Shown here: positions 43,800 through 52,980 of the stretch, one piece after another | Layout: the number at the start of each line of letters is the position of its first letter | How positions within the stretch are numbered: the stretch's first letter is position 1 | DNA from: Myxococcota bacterium | Lineage (GTDB): Bacteria; Myxococcota_A; UBA796; UBA2385 | Direction: 5' to 3' | Assembly: GCA_023150805.1 (NCBI GenBank) | Contig: JAKLKF010000044.1 | Location: forward strand, 1 to 53,381 | Length of the DNA: 53,381 nt | Notes under the pieces: generated by a model | Told to the model about the DNA's origin: nothing | Databases searched by the model: none | Seen by the model: the letters and a program-made list of their open reading frames with translations, nothing else | Program-made: the position numbers and the translations under genes

Positions 43800-44621
43800 T
43801 CAGCCCGCGACCTCGCGGCGGGGGACGAGGCCCGCGAGGATCTCGGCCAGGTGCTTCTCGGGCACCGCGCCGTGGTGCCAGCGGGTGCTGCCCACGACCA
43901 CCCGGTGACCGGCCAGCGCCGCGCCGGCCGCGGGTGGGTCCACGGCGACCCGCTGCGGCCCCAGGGCCAGGGCGACGCGACGGGCCAGCCCCTGGCTCTG
44001 GCCGGTGGTGCCCGGGTGGCCGGTGTACAGGCTCACGGCGCGCCGCTCCTCCCCCGCCGCCACCCAGCTCGCGACCCGGTCGGCGCCCCCGTACAGGGCG
44101 TCGAGCAGCACGACCCCTCGCACCGGCAGCGCGTCCAGCAGCTCCAGGGCCGTCAGGTAGCCCCCGCTGTGGGCCACGACGACCAGGTCGTCGACCCGAT
44201 CCAGGCCCAGGCGCGGCGCCAGCACCTCCTCGGTCAGCTCGGCCAGCCAGGCAGCCGCGAAGCCGGGCTCCCGGAAGCGGCCGGGGTTGCCGGTCCGGGC
44301 CCGCCAGGCGAGCTGCGGGACGACCAGGACGCTGCGCGTGCCCGCCTCGTCGTGGCGCGCGCCCAGCCCCCAGCCCGCCGTGGGGGCGCCGCCGTCCAGG
44401 CAGGGCACCACCCCCGACGCGACGATGGCCCGCGCGCAGCCCTCCCAGCCGTGCAGGTACAGGACGACCGTGGCGCCCTGGGGCGGCAGGTCCGGCGGCG
44501 CGTGCACGACGACGGTCGGCGCGCCGGCCGGCACGGGGTGGGCCGACAGGTCCAGGCGCGCCTCGACGTCGAGGGCGAAGGCGGACGCGGAGACGGCGGC
44601 GACCAGGGGCAGGACGGGCAC
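43800..44621 (-). CDS. Secreted alpha/beta-hydrolase-like protein
   Basis: 273 residues from GTG 44621, with a signal peptide ending near SASAFA. VVLYLHGWEGCARAI gives the oxyanion HGW turn, Ser152 sits in VVVAHSGGYLTAL (A-H-S-G-G, a variant of the G-x-S-x-G elbow), Asp is likely in LLDALYGGAD and His in WHHGAVPEKH. The family also includes esterase-like proteins with Cys pairs. UbiB-like kinase lies upstream in the same direction, 9 bp away. Substrate unknown. Confidence 0.8.
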   Translation of the reverse strand: MPVLPLVAAVSASAFALDVEARLDLSAHPVPAGAPTVVVHAPPDLPPQGATVVLYLHGWEGCARAIVASGVVPCLDGGAPTAGWGLGARHDEAGTRSVLVVPQLAWRARTGNPGRFREPGFAAAWLAELTEEVLAPRLGLDRVDDLVVVAHSGGYLTALELLDALPVRGVVLLDALYGGADRVASWVAAGEERRAVSLYTGHPGTTGQSQGLARRVALALGPQRVAVDPPAAGAALAGHRVVVGSTRWHHGAVPEKHLAEILAGLVPRREVAG

Positions 44622-44630
44622 CGCCCGATG

Positions 44631-45944
44631 CTACCCGGCCTTCGGGGCACCGGCACCCGTCGCGTTCATGCGATCCCAGCGCTCGAAGAAGCCCTCCTCG
44701 ACCGCGCGGTAGTCCACCTCGGCGTTCAGCCGGGCCAGGATGCTGTAGAAGCCGAACTGCAGGCGGTTGAGGAAGATCATCCCCGGGGGCAGCGGCACGA
44801 AGCCGTCCCCCTCCACGCCCTTGCCGAAGTCCTTGAAGTTGTCCTTGAACATCTGCACGACGTGGCGGACGTACTCGGGCGTGAACCGGAAGGGCGACTC
44901 GCTCACGGGCCGCAGGATCTGCAGGAGGTAGTCGAGGGCGCGCTCCTCGTAGGCGCCGCCGCGGGTCTCCAGCAGCACGCGGCCCGCCGCCCGGGCGGCG
45001 TCCCAGTCGTGCGCCGCCGCGGCCCGGTGCATGCGCACCACCGTCTGGCGGCGGGACATCGGGATCTCCTCGACGCAGCCGAAGTCCAGGAAGGTGATCC
45101 GGCCGTCGTCGCCGAACAGGTAGTTGCCGGGGTGCGGATCGGCGTTGAACCAGCCCCCGAGCACCATCGAGCCGTAGACGAAGCGCCACAGGGTCGCGGC
45201 GTGCTGGGCCCGGGCCTGCTCGCGGGCGTGGATGGCGACCAGGAAGGGCTTGCCGCTGACCAGCTCGGTCGTGAGCACCCGGGGGGCGGTGTGGTCCAGG
45301 TGGACCTCGGGCACGTAGATGCCGGGGTCGTCCTGGTGCAGGGCACGGAACTCGGCCTGGCGCCGCGCCTCCAGGCGGTAGTCCAGCTCCTCCAGGAAGC
45401 GCTCGCGGATCTCGGCGTGGAAGCGGTCCGCCTCCAACCGGCGCATCCCGAGCATGTCGATCGCCATCTTCACCACGACGCCGTTGTCGAGATCGGCCTC
45501 CAGCGCCTCGCCGATGCCGGGGTGCTGGACCTTGACGGCCACGGCCCGGCCGTCGGGCAGGCGGGCGCGGTGGACCTGCCCGATCGAGGCGCTGGCCAGC
45601 GGCTCGTCCTCCCACTCGGCGAAGAGCGCGGAGATCGGCGCGCCCAGGTCCTCCTCGACCACCCGGCGGATGTCCGAGGAGGTCGAGGTGTGGGCCTTGC
45701 TCTGCAGCTTCGCCATGCTCTTCTCGAAGACCATGCGGTGCTGGTCGGGGATCACCCCGTCGACGTAGCTGGCCATCTGGCCCACCTTGGTGGCCATGCC
45801 CCGCATGTTCGAGAGCACCTCGGTCGTGCGCTCGACCTTGGTGGCGACGTCGTCGGCCTGCTTGAGCATGGCCACGCCGGTGGTGGCGCTGGTCTTGGCC
45901 AGGTGCGCGAGGCGACGGAGGCGACCGGTCGGCACACGTGCCAT
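44631..45944 (-). CDS. ABC1/UbiB-family atypical kinase
   Basis: 437 residues. The family motifs are present in order: KVGQMASYVDG (KxGQ, residues 53-56), ASASIGQVHRA (Ala-rich loop replacing the glycine-rich loop), AVKVQHPG (Lys), NADPHPGNYLFG (catalytic) and LDFGCVEEIP (metal). Such proteins (UbiB, COQ8) bind ATP and support isoprenoid-quinone synthesis or lipid distribution. No membrane helix is evident at the C-terminus. It is likely co-transcribed with the hydrolase downstream; the Mpo1-like gene ends 66 bp upstream. Confidence 0.93.
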   Translation of the reverse strand: MARVPTGRLRRLAHLAKTSATTGVAMLKQADDVATKVERTTEVLSNMRGMATKVGQMASYVDGVIPDQHRMVFEKSMAKLQSKAHTSTSSDIRRVVEEDLGAPISALFAEWEDEPLASASIGQVHRARLPDGRAVAVKVQHPGIGEALEADLDNGVVVKMAIDMLGMRRLEADRFHAEIRERFLEELDYRLEARRQAEFRALHQDDPGIYVPEVHLDHTAPRVLTTELVSGKPFLVAIHAREQARAQHAATLWRFVYGSMVLGGWFNADPHPGNYLFGDDGRITFLDFGCVEEIPMSRRQTVVRMHRAAAAHDWDAARAAGRVLLETRGGAYEERALDYLLQILRPVSESPFRFTPEYVRHVVQMFKDNFKDFGKGVEGDGFVPLPPGMIFLNRLQFGFYSILARLNAEVDYRAVEEGFFERWDRMNATGAGAPKAG

Positions 45945-46010
45945 GGGACTTCCTGGGAGAGGCCCCCACCCCTACCCGAGCCCGCCCGGTCGGGCGAGCG
46001 GCGCCCTGTC

Positions 46011-46472
46011 TCAGCGCGCGGCGGCGGGCTTCCAGTCCCCCGTGAGGACGGCCGCGATGAACAGGGGGCCGACCAGGAGCTGGAGCAGGTTGGAGAAGAA
46101 GGACGGGGAGCGCTTCTCGTAGACGTAGTGGCCGACGAGCTGCAGGGCCCAGGCCAGGGCGGTGATGGCGAGCACCGCCCACACCGGCACCCAGGGGGAG
46201 ACGGCCATGAACAGGATCGAGACAGCCGAGACGATCGCCGCCAGCTTGACGTCCAGCGACAGGTACCAGGGCAGCACGCACAGCCCCAGCAGGTGGGCCG
46301 CGGTCAGCGGGAAGGGCAGCCCCGGCACCGCGAGCAGCTCGATCCAGCCCAACATCGCCAGGATGTGGAAGAGCACCAGCGGCACGCCCAGCTTGTGGGT
46401 CGCCCGGTTCATCGGGTGCTGGTGGTCGGCGGCGTAGGCGTCGAAGAGGGCCTGCAGGCGCGGCTTGGGCAC
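46011..46472 (-). CDS. DUF962/Mpo1-like membrane protein
   Basis: 153 residues, four to five hydrophobic helices. The N-terminal signature is YAADHQHPMNRATHKLGVPL, the H-x4-N-x3-H-x2-G-x-P pattern of DUF962 (yeast Mpo1 is an iron-dependent 2-hydroxy-fatty-acid dioxygenase with these His). A further His is in LVGHYVYEKRSPSFF near residue 120. GTG 46472 is chosen because GGAGG lies five bases before it and it precedes the conserved motif; longer upstream starts lack a ribosome-binding site. A role in fatty-acid or sphingolipid turnover is inferred from the family. Confidence 0.88.
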   Translation of the reverse strand: MPKPRLQALFDAYAADHQHPMNRATHKLGVPLVLFHILAMLGWIELLAVPGLPFPLTAAHLLGLCVLPWYLSLDVKLAAIVSAVSILFMAVSPWVPVWAVLAITALAWALQLVGHYVYEKRSPSFFSNLLQLLVGPLFIAAVLTGDWKPAAAR

Positions 46473-46548
46473 GGGACCTCCGCGGACCGCGCCTAACCCG
46501 GAGATCCCCGGGACCCGGGCCCAGGCTATGAGTCGCCGCGGAGGAGCG

Positions 46549-46947
46549 ATGCGCCTGCACACGATCGAGCTGGGCACCGACCTGTTCGTCCCCGCCGCCC
46601 TGGTCTACGACACCTGGCTGGACAGCGCCCGCCACAGCCAGCTCAGCCAGGCGCCCGCCCTCATCGATCCACGGGTGGGCGGGCTGGTCAGCCTGTGGGG
46701 CGGCGCGGTGACCGGCGAGCTGGTCTACCTGGAGCGCCCGCGGGTCATCGCCCAGACCTGGCGGACGGTGGACTTCGGGCCCGACATGGACGACAGCCGG
46801 CTGGAGCTGTCCTTCGAGGACAAGGTCAACGGCTGCCACGTGCGCGTGGTGCACGGCCACATCCCCGCCTCGATGGTCGCGATGTTCCGCAGCGCCTGGA
46901 CCCAGTACTACTTCCCGCGCATGACCACGATTGGCCTACCGGTCTGA
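46549..46947 (+). CDS. AHSA1/SRPBCC-domain protein
   Basis: 132 residues from ATG 46549, preceded by GGAGGAG. The AHSA1-type fold is seen in FVPAALVYDTWLDSARHSQLS, DPRVGGLVSLWGGAVTGEL (strand and loop), PRVIAQTWRTVDFG and a final helix AMFRSAWTQYYFPRM. Unlike the SRPBCC protein at 43206 it has no signal peptide. The ligand is unknown. It runs opposite to the Mpo1-like gene (76 bp gap) and is convergent with the sulfotransferase gene. Confidence 0.88.
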   Translation: MRLHTIELGTDLFVPAALVYDTWLDSARHSQLSQAPALIDPRVGGLVSLWGGAVTGELVYLERPRVIAQTWRTVDFGPDMDDSRLELSFEDKVNGCHVRVVHGHIPASMVAMFRSAWTQYYFPRMTTIGLPV

Positions 46948-46962
46948 GGGCGGCCTGCCCCC

Positions 46963-48261
46963 TCAGGCGCGGCGGTGCTTGAGCGGGATGCGGTACCGGT
47001 CGATGTAGGTCGCGAAGCGCCCGTACACGTCCTCGGGCTCCAGGCCGAAGCGCGCGGCGTCGTAGTGGTGCGCGCCCCGCTTGTCCTTGCGCTCCCCCTC
47101 CAGCCAGGCGTCGATGTGCGCGTCCTGGTCGGGGTGCTGCTCGATCTCCAGGGCGCCCTTGAGCTGCCGGACCACGGCCTTGGGGTCCTTGACCAGCTCC
47201 TGGAAGGCCACGTCGAAGAAGCGGGCCCGGGGATGCCGCTCCCGCGCCTGCATCGCCCGCCCGACCCCCTCGGAGAAGGCCTGCGAGATGTGGGCGCCGA
47301 TGGCCGGGTGGTCGATGCGCCCGTGCAGCATCCGGCGGTTGAGCGAGATGAGCGAGCAGTAGGAGGCGACGCTGTCGAAGGGGTCGCGGTGGGTCCAGAC
47401 GACGGCGGCGTCGGGGAAGACGTCGAGCAGGGCGTCGATGAACCACAAGTGCTCGGGGCACTTGAGCACGAAGCGCCCCGTCGGCTGGTGGTGGGCCATC
47501 ATCTGGAGCTGCCGGCGGTACTCCCGGTAGGGTCCCCGCATGTCCTGCTGCAGCAGCCAGGCGCCGTAGCCGCGCAGCCCGCCGGCGATGTCCCAGTTGA
47601 GCACCGCGAAGGTGTTGGCGAACAGCGGCCAGCACTCCTCGGCCGTCTCGGGGCCGATCTCGTGCACGAACTCCATCTCGGGCGCCACGAAGTAGGCCGC
47701 CCGCAGGGTCGCGCGGGCCGCTCGCAGGCGCCGCGTGCGGTCCCGCGCCGGGTCGTCGTCGACCGGCACCGGGCTCTGCAGCTCCCAGAAGCGCAGCGCC
47801 CGGGCGCCCGGGTCCAGCGCCAGCAGGTTCTGCAGCAGGGTCGTCCCGGTGCGCGGGAAGCCCAGGATGAACACCGGCCGCTCGATGCGCGCGTCGGCGG
47901 CCCGGGGGTGGGTCTGGAACCACGCCTCCGTCCGCAGCCGGTTGCTGACCGCGGCGATGAAGGTCTGGCGCACCACGCAGCGCGCCAGGGCCGTGAAGGG
48001 GGCGGCCTGCGCGTCCTCCAGGATGCGCGCCATCGGGACCAGGAAGTCCTCGGCGCCCCAGTCGCGCAGGCCGGTGCGGCGGCGCGCGGCGTCCAGGATC
48101 GAGCCCTGGTCCAGCCGCCCCAGGGGCAGCCCCACCCCCTGCAGGGCCCCGCAGGCCAGGTCCACCGCGCGCACCGCCGGCCGGTAGTCGTCGCGCGTGA
48201 CGGTGACGTGCTCGACGGGCTTCCGCGTCGCGTGCACGGCCATGGCGGTGGGCTCGCTCAC
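46963..48261 (-). CDS. PAPS-dependent sulfotransferase-family protein
   Basis: 432 residues from GTG 48261, with GGAGG six bases upstream. The 5'-phosphosulfate loop is FILGFPRTGTTLLQNLLALDP and the 3'-phosphate motif is WTHRDPFDSVASYCSLISL. These mark the sulfotransferase family that transfers sulfate from PAPS to alcohols or sugars. About 150 residues precede the domain, as in the sulfotransf_3 group of bacteria. No APS/PAPS synthesis gene is near. A TTG start at 48279 is possible but has a weaker context. Confidence 0.92.
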   Translation of the reverse strand: MSEPTAMAVHATRKPVEHVTVTRDDYRPAVRAVDLACGALQGVGLPLGRLDQGSILDAARRRTGLRDWGAEDFLVPMARILEDAQAAPFTALARCVVRQTFIAAVSNRLRTEAWFQTHPRAADARIERPVFILGFPRTGTTLLQNLLALDPGARALRFWELQSPVPVDDDPARDRTRRLRAARATLRAAYFVAPEMEFVHEIGPETAEECWPLFANTFAVLNWDIAGGLRGYGAWLLQQDMRGPYREYRRQLQMMAHHQPTGRFVLKCPEHLWFIDALLDVFPDAAVVWTHRDPFDSVASYCSLISLNRRMLHGRIDHPAIGAHISQAFSEGVGRAMQARERHPRARFFDVAFQELVKDPKAVVRQLKGALEIEQHPDQDAHIDAWLEGERKDKRGAHHYDAARFGLEPEDVYGRFATYIDRYRIPLKHRRA

Positions 48262-48410
48262 CGGGTGCCTCCGAGGCAAGGCGGCGCCCTAACCAACGGC
48301 GTCCGGTTCAGCCGACAGTTGTCAGCCGACGTCCGCCAATCGCCACAAGCAGCGCGCCCCGCCGCGGACGGACCGGGCGGGGCGCGACGGGGGGGACCCG
48401 CGGCCGAGGA

Positions 48411-48749
48411 TCAGGAGGCCTGCTCGACGTGCGCGGTGTAGCCGACCTGGCTGATCGCCGCGATCAGCTTGCTGGAATCGACCTTCTTGGCGTCGAAGGC
48501 GACGCGGGCCTTGCCGGTCTGGTAGTCCACCGCCGCCTCGACCACGCCGTCCACGCTCTTGAGCGCCGCGACGACCTTGCTGGAGCAGCCGCCGCTGGCC
48601 AGGCCGTCGACGGCCAGGCTGACCTTGGTGCCGGTGGCGGCCTCGACCTGCTGCACGGCGGCCTGGTAGGCGGCCGCGTCGGCCATCGGGCAGGCCAGGG
48701 CGGGGGTGGCGACGAGCAGGCCGAGGGACAGGACGACAGAGCGAAGCAT
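48411..48749 (-). CDS. Exported HMA-domain protein with a single-Cys metal site
   Basis: 112 residues, ATG 48749 with GGAGG upstream. A signal peptide ends near ATPALA (residue 19), before CPMADAAAY. The HMA fold (about 40-108) is clear from VVEAAVDYQTGKARVAFDAKKVDSSKL shortened to the V-x2-A-x-V-D-Y pattern, and AISQVGYTAHVE. The usual metal loop MxCxxC is here GGCSSKV, with only one cysteine; a second Cys is near the mature N-terminus (Cys20). It may bind metal with that Cys or Met, or be a MerP-like periplasmic carrier that dimerises. It stands alone, with a possible weak promoter at 48774-48803. Confidence 0.87.
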   Translation of the reverse strand: MLRSVVLSLGLLVATPALACPMADAAAYQAAVQQVEAATGTKVSLAVDGLASGGCSSKVVAALKSVDGVVEAAVDYQTGKARVAFDAKKVDSSKLIAAISQVGYTAHVEQAS

Positions 48750-48773
48750 GGAGACCTCCAGGTAGGGATGGAG

Positions 48774-48803
48774 ATTGTGTATCGAGGCGGCGCGGACCGT
48801 AAA
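48774..48803 (-). promoter_or_regulatory. Possible promoter of the HMA-domain gene
   Basis: On the minus strand TTTACG (plus 48798-48803) and CACAAT (plus 48774-48779) are spaced by 18 bp, with four of six matches each to TTGACA and TATAAT. The start codon lies 24 bp downstream of the -10. Weak support. Confidence 0.3.
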
Positions 48804-48859
48804 GACCCGACCGGCCCGATGTCGGGACACCGCGTCCCGCCGGGCGGCCCGGCGAGGCC

Positions 48860-49631
48860 TCACATCCGGGCCAGGGCCCAGGTCGTGAAGCCGGGGAAGT
48901 GCCGGCCGATGAAGGCGATGAGCTTGCCGTGGCCGGTCACGACGACCTCGCGCCGGCGGGCGTGGATGCCCCGGGCGATCTCCCGTGCCGCCCGGTCCGC
49001 GGGCACGATCAGGCGCGCGGGCCGCTTGTCGGGTCGGTCGGCGTGGAAGACCCCCTCGTTGTCGACCTGCGCGATCTCGCTGGCGACGAAGCCGGGGTTC
49101 ACCGTGGTGCAGCTGACCCCGTGCTTCTTGAGCTCTCCGTGCAGGACGTGGCCCAGGGCGTGGACCGCCGCCTTCGACGCGGCGTAGGCCCCGTTGCCCG
49201 GCACCGGCGCGTACTGGATCACGCTGCCGACCACCGCCAGGCGTCCCCGGCTGGCCTTGAGGTGGGGGATGGCCGCCCGCGCCGTCAGGGCCACGCCGAT
49301 CACGTTCACGTCGAGCTGGCGGTGCCAGTCGCGGGCCGAGAGCGACTCCACCTTGCCGCCGACGCTCATGCCGGCGTTGGCCACGACCAGGTCCAGCCGC
49401 CCCAGCTCCGCCAGCAGGCGCTCCACCGCGCCCTGCAGCGAGCCCTCGTCCGTCACGTCGCAGGGCAGGGCCAGGCCCTTGCCACCCGCGGCCTCGATCC
49501 GGCCCACGACCTCGCGCAGCCGGTCCTCCCGCCGCCCCGAGACGGCGACCGTGGCGCCCTGCCGGGCCAGCTCCAGCGCCAGGGCCGCGCCGATGCCGCT
49601 GCCGCCGCCGGTGACCCAGGCGACCTGCCCC

Positions 49632-49648
<17 letters not shown>
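48860..49648 (-). CDS. Short-chain dehydrogenase/reductase (SDR)
   Basis: 262 residues from GTG 49648. Cofactor motif AWVTGGGSGIGAALA, then NAGMSVGG, catalytic Ser in VVGSVIQYAP and Tyr-x3-Lys in GAYAASKAAVHA. SGRREDRL after strand 2 suggests NADP preference. The C-terminal 30 residues include a hydrophobic segment (LIAFIGRHFPGFTTWALARM by pattern), as in membrane-peripheral lipid SDRs. Its start overlaps the diiron-enzyme gene by 17 bp. It is the last gene of the ferredoxin-MerR-diiron-SDR operon and probably oxidises or reduces the product of the diiron enzyme. Confidence 0.93.
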
Positions 49649-50846
<1,198 letters not shown>

Positions 50847-50887
50847 GGGGACCTCGGGCGGGGGGCAACGGAGGGATTCGAACAGCG

Positions 50888-51604
50888 CTAGACGGCGTCC
50901 AGCAGGTCTTCGATGCGGGCGCGGTGCAGGCGGGCGATCAGCTCGTGCACCAGGGGCAGGGCCAGGCTGATGCGTCGGGCGGCCTCGTCGGCCGGCAGGC
51001 CCGCCATGCTGCGCGCGACCAGCGCCGCCTCCTGGCTCAGCATGCTGCTGACGGCGCGCTCGTAGATGAGCACGTCCTGGGCGTGGAAGCCCTGCTCCTC
51101 GGTGAAGCCCAGCCCCCGCAGCGCGGCCAGCACCTCCACCACCGGCAGGGCCTCGCCGCGGATCCGCATGGCGCCCGCTTCGTCCCGGCCGATGCCGGCC
51201 AGGCCGGCCGCGGCCAGCCGCTCCACGTCCTGCCGGTCGACCCGCCCGTCGCTGACCAGGTCGTCCACCGCTGGCGCGACCTCCAGGTCGACCTCCTCGG
51301 CGGCGCGGTCGACCCGCAGCGCGGCGCGGAGCTGGCGCAGGAAGTCCCGCTGCGCCGGATCGAAGCGCTCCTCTCCTTCGTCGAGCAGCGCCCGGATCGC
51401 CTCCAGGGGCAGGAAACGCTCGTGCTGCAGGCGCTTGATGAGCAGGATCCGGTCGACGTGGGCCTGGGTGTACCAGGCCATGTTCCGGCTGGTCTTCTTC
51501 CCCGGCGGCAGCAGCCCCTCCTTGACATAGAAGTGGATCGCCTGCCGGTTGAGCCCGGTGCGGGCGCACAGGTCCGCCATGCGCAGAGTCGGGCCCGCGT
51601 TCAC
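50888..51604 (-). CDS. MerR-family transcriptional regulator
   Basis: 238 residues from GTG 51604, overlapping the ferredoxin stop as GTGA. MerR winged HTH at about 7-80: MADLCARTGLNRQAIHFYVKEG by its L-N-R-Q-A-I-H-F-Y motif, then LLPPGKKTSRNMAWY. The rest is a long helical effector-binding/dimerisation region without Cys or His clusters, so it probably senses an organic ligand or the redox operon's substrate. It is the second gene of the four-gene operon; autoregulation at the 17-bp palindrome at 52087-52103 is likely. Confidence 0.9.
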   Translation of the reverse strand: MNAGPTLRMADLCARTGLNRQAIHFYVKEGLLPPGKKTSRNMAWYTQAHVDRILLIKRLQHERFLPLEAIRALLDEGEERFDPAQRDFLRQLRAALRVDRAAEEVDLEVAPAVDDLVSDGRVDRQDVERLAAAGLAGIGRDEAGAMRIRGEALPVVEVLAALRGLGFTEEQGFHAQDVLIYERAVSSMLSQEAALVARSMAGLPADEAARRISLALPLVHELIARLHRARIEDLLDAV

Positions 51605-52056
51605 GACAGCTCCACCACGACCTCGCCCCGCGGGCGGCCTACGCAGAGCAGGACGTAGCCCTGGGCGCGCTCCTGCTCGGTCAGGCAGGTCCGCGCCGGC
51701 AGGTCGACCTGGCCCGAGACCAGGCGCTGCCGGCAGGCGCCGCATCCGCCGACCGTGCAGGACGAGGGCAGGTCCAGCCCCTCCCGCCGGGCGGCCTGCA
51801 GGATGGTCAACCCGGGCGGCACGAGCAGGACATGTTCGCCCTGGGGACTGCGCAGGACCACGCGCCCGGGGGCCATGGCCGCGGCCTCCGGCGGGGTCCA
51901 CGGCACACGGCCCCCCTCCCGCGGGGCGGGCCAGCCGCTGCCGTCGCGGACCGAGAAAGGTGGCGCGGCCTGCCCGCGGAGGGCGGCGGTGGCGGCGAGC
52001 AGGTCGCGGCGGGAGGTGGCGAGGACGCGGGACAGGGAGCGGGCGAGGGGGTGCAT
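51601..52056 (-). CDS. Plant-type 2Fe-2S ferredoxin
   Basis: 151 residues from ATG 52056. The cluster cysteines are Cys100-x4-Cys105-x2-Cys108-x29-Cys138 (SSCTVGGCGACRQ, then LLCVG), the plant/adrenodoxin-like Fdx pattern. A further Cys124 is nearby. The N-terminal 60 residues form a basic, Arg/Ala-rich extension not seen in small ferredoxins. No Shine-Dalgarno precedes the ATG (the upstream sequence is pyrimidine-rich), so translation may be leaderless or the start may differ. It is the first gene of the operon; its likely partner is the diiron enzyme. Confidence 0.88.
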   Translation of the reverse strand: MHPLARSLSRVLATSRRDLLAATAALRGQAAPPFSVRDGSGWPAPREGGRVPWTPPEAAAMAPGRVVLRSPQGEHVLLVPPGLTILQAARREGLDLPSSCTVGGCGACRQRLVSGQVDLPARTCLTEQERAQGYVLLCVGRPRGEVVVELS

Positions 52057-52086
52057 GGCGGGAGGATGCGCCAGGTCCCGCCAAGC

Positions 52087-52103
52087 GTCAAGTGGTACTT
52101 GAC
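52087..52103. promoter_or_regulatory. 17-bp operator-like palindrome upstream of the redox operon
   Basis: GTCAAGT-GGT-ACTTGAC: perfect 7-bp inverted arms with a 3-bp centre. Each arm provides a TTGAC -35-like element; on the minus strand TTGACG ends 31 bp before the ferredoxin ATG. No clear -10 is seen. The symmetry, place and adjacent MerR gene suggest the MerR binding site. Confidence 0.6.
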
Positions 52104-52111
52104 ACAGGACC

Positions 52112-52131
52112 TGGCCCAAGCACCTGGGCCA
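52112..52131. other. Inverted repeat beside the operator
   Basis: TGGCCCA (52112-52118) and TGGGCCA (52125-52131) are perfect 7-bp arms around AGCACC. It may be a hairpin or a second protein site. The rest of the 52132-52318 gap shows no gene or clear signal. Confidence 0.4.
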
Positions 52132-52318
52132 TCGGGGTGGCGCGCGGCGCGCACAGTGCCCGGGGTCCCCGGTCGGGGGCCAGGTTGGCGGCTGGTACCC
52201 GACATCGACGTGGGCCAGGTCGACGGTGCATTCGTCAAGGGCCGGGCTGGCTGACCGGCGAGGCGAACCTGCCAGCGGTGGAGGCGATGCAGGGGGGTGA
52301 GGGAGGAGCAGGCGGGCC

Positions 52319-52615
52319 TTATCCCCCGCAGTCCTCTCCCGCGCGGTAGCTGCCATCCTCCTCGATGCAGGTGCAGGACAGGTCCAGGCGCTGCCAGGTC
52401 GGGAAAGGCTCGGTGGCCTTGCACAGCCAGGCCCGGTCACACGGGTCGCAGGCCGCCTTGCCGAGGTAGTCCTCCTCGGCGCAGGGAGCGCCCAGCCAGT
52501 CGTAGTGGCAGCCCTCCGGCTCGGTGGGGCTGCTGTCGGTCGCACCGGAGGGGCTGGTGTCGTCGGTGCCGGACTTGTCGGCGCAGGACAGGCTGAGGAG
52601 CAGGAGAAGGATCAT
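52319..52615 (-). CDS. Cys-rich lipoprotein, paralogue B
   Basis: 98 residues, ATG 52615 overlapping the paralogue A stop (ATGA). The signal MILLLLLSLSC has a lipobox L-S-L-S-C at Cys11, followed by a D/T/S-rich linker (to about 33). The mature domain holds nine cysteines after the linker in the order GC-x4-W, APC, AACDPCDRAWLC, LSCTCIEEDGS and EDC. It shares CDPCDR-x-W and [L]-x-C-x-C-I-x-E with the gene upstream. No known family seen. It is likely stabilised by disulfides on the cell surface. Confidence 0.75.
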   Translation of the reverse strand: MILLLLLSLSCADKSGTDDTSPSGATDSSPTEPEGCHYDWLGAPCAEEDYLGKAACDPCDRAWLCKATEPFPTWQRLDLSCTCIEEDGSYRAGEDCGG

Positions 52616-52980
52616 GGAGTGGGCTCCGAGGAGGGCGACGGCCCGATCGAGGCGGCGGAGCTCTTGTCGAGGCACCCGGTGTTGTACTGGAAGGTCTCCG
52701 TGATGCACTCGCAGTACAGGCTGAAGTCCTGGAGCCAGTAGATGGTGGGGTCAGATGAAGACACACCACCCCCTGCCCACACACGGTCGCAGGGGTCACA
52801 GTAGAAGCGGCCATTCCACTGGTCCCCGGCCGGCGCCAGCGTCCAATTGGGGCAGGCCTCGTCAGAAGCATCCCGCAACACCTCCGGGCCTCGGACAATC
52901 AACTCGGGCCCGCCACCGCCGAAGCCCTGACCACCACACGCCGCACACCACAACCACAACGTGTAGTGGTACGGTCGCAT
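52612..52980 (-). CDS. Cys-rich lipoprotein, paralogue A
   Basis: 122 residues, ATG 52980 overlapping the metallopeptidase stop by one base (TGATG). The signal region (LWLWCAACGG) has lipobox A-A-C at residue 15. Cysteines in EACPNWTLAPAGDQW, FYCDPCDRVWAGG and LYCECITETFQ match paralogue B in order and spacing: C...W-x2-x-A-P, CDPCDR-x-W, then a C-x-C-I-x-E motif. It ends in a Ser/Pro tail. Tandem duplication is the simplest origin. The function is unknown, but its coupling to a secreted zinc peptidase suggests an inhibitor, propeptide-like partner or substrate. Confidence 0.75.
   Translation of the reverse strand: MRPYHYTLWLWCAACGGQGFGGGGPELIVRGPEVLRDASDEACPNWTLAPAGDQWNGRFYCDPCDRVWAGGGVSSSDPTIYWLQDFSLYCECITETFQYNTGCLDKSSAASIGPSPSSEPTP

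Noticed and set aside
52099..52132. Plus-strand promoter starting with TTGACA at 52099-52104
   Set aside because: No -10-like hexamer follows at 16-19 bp and no plus-strand gene lies downstream. The TTGACA is a by-product of the palindrome arm.
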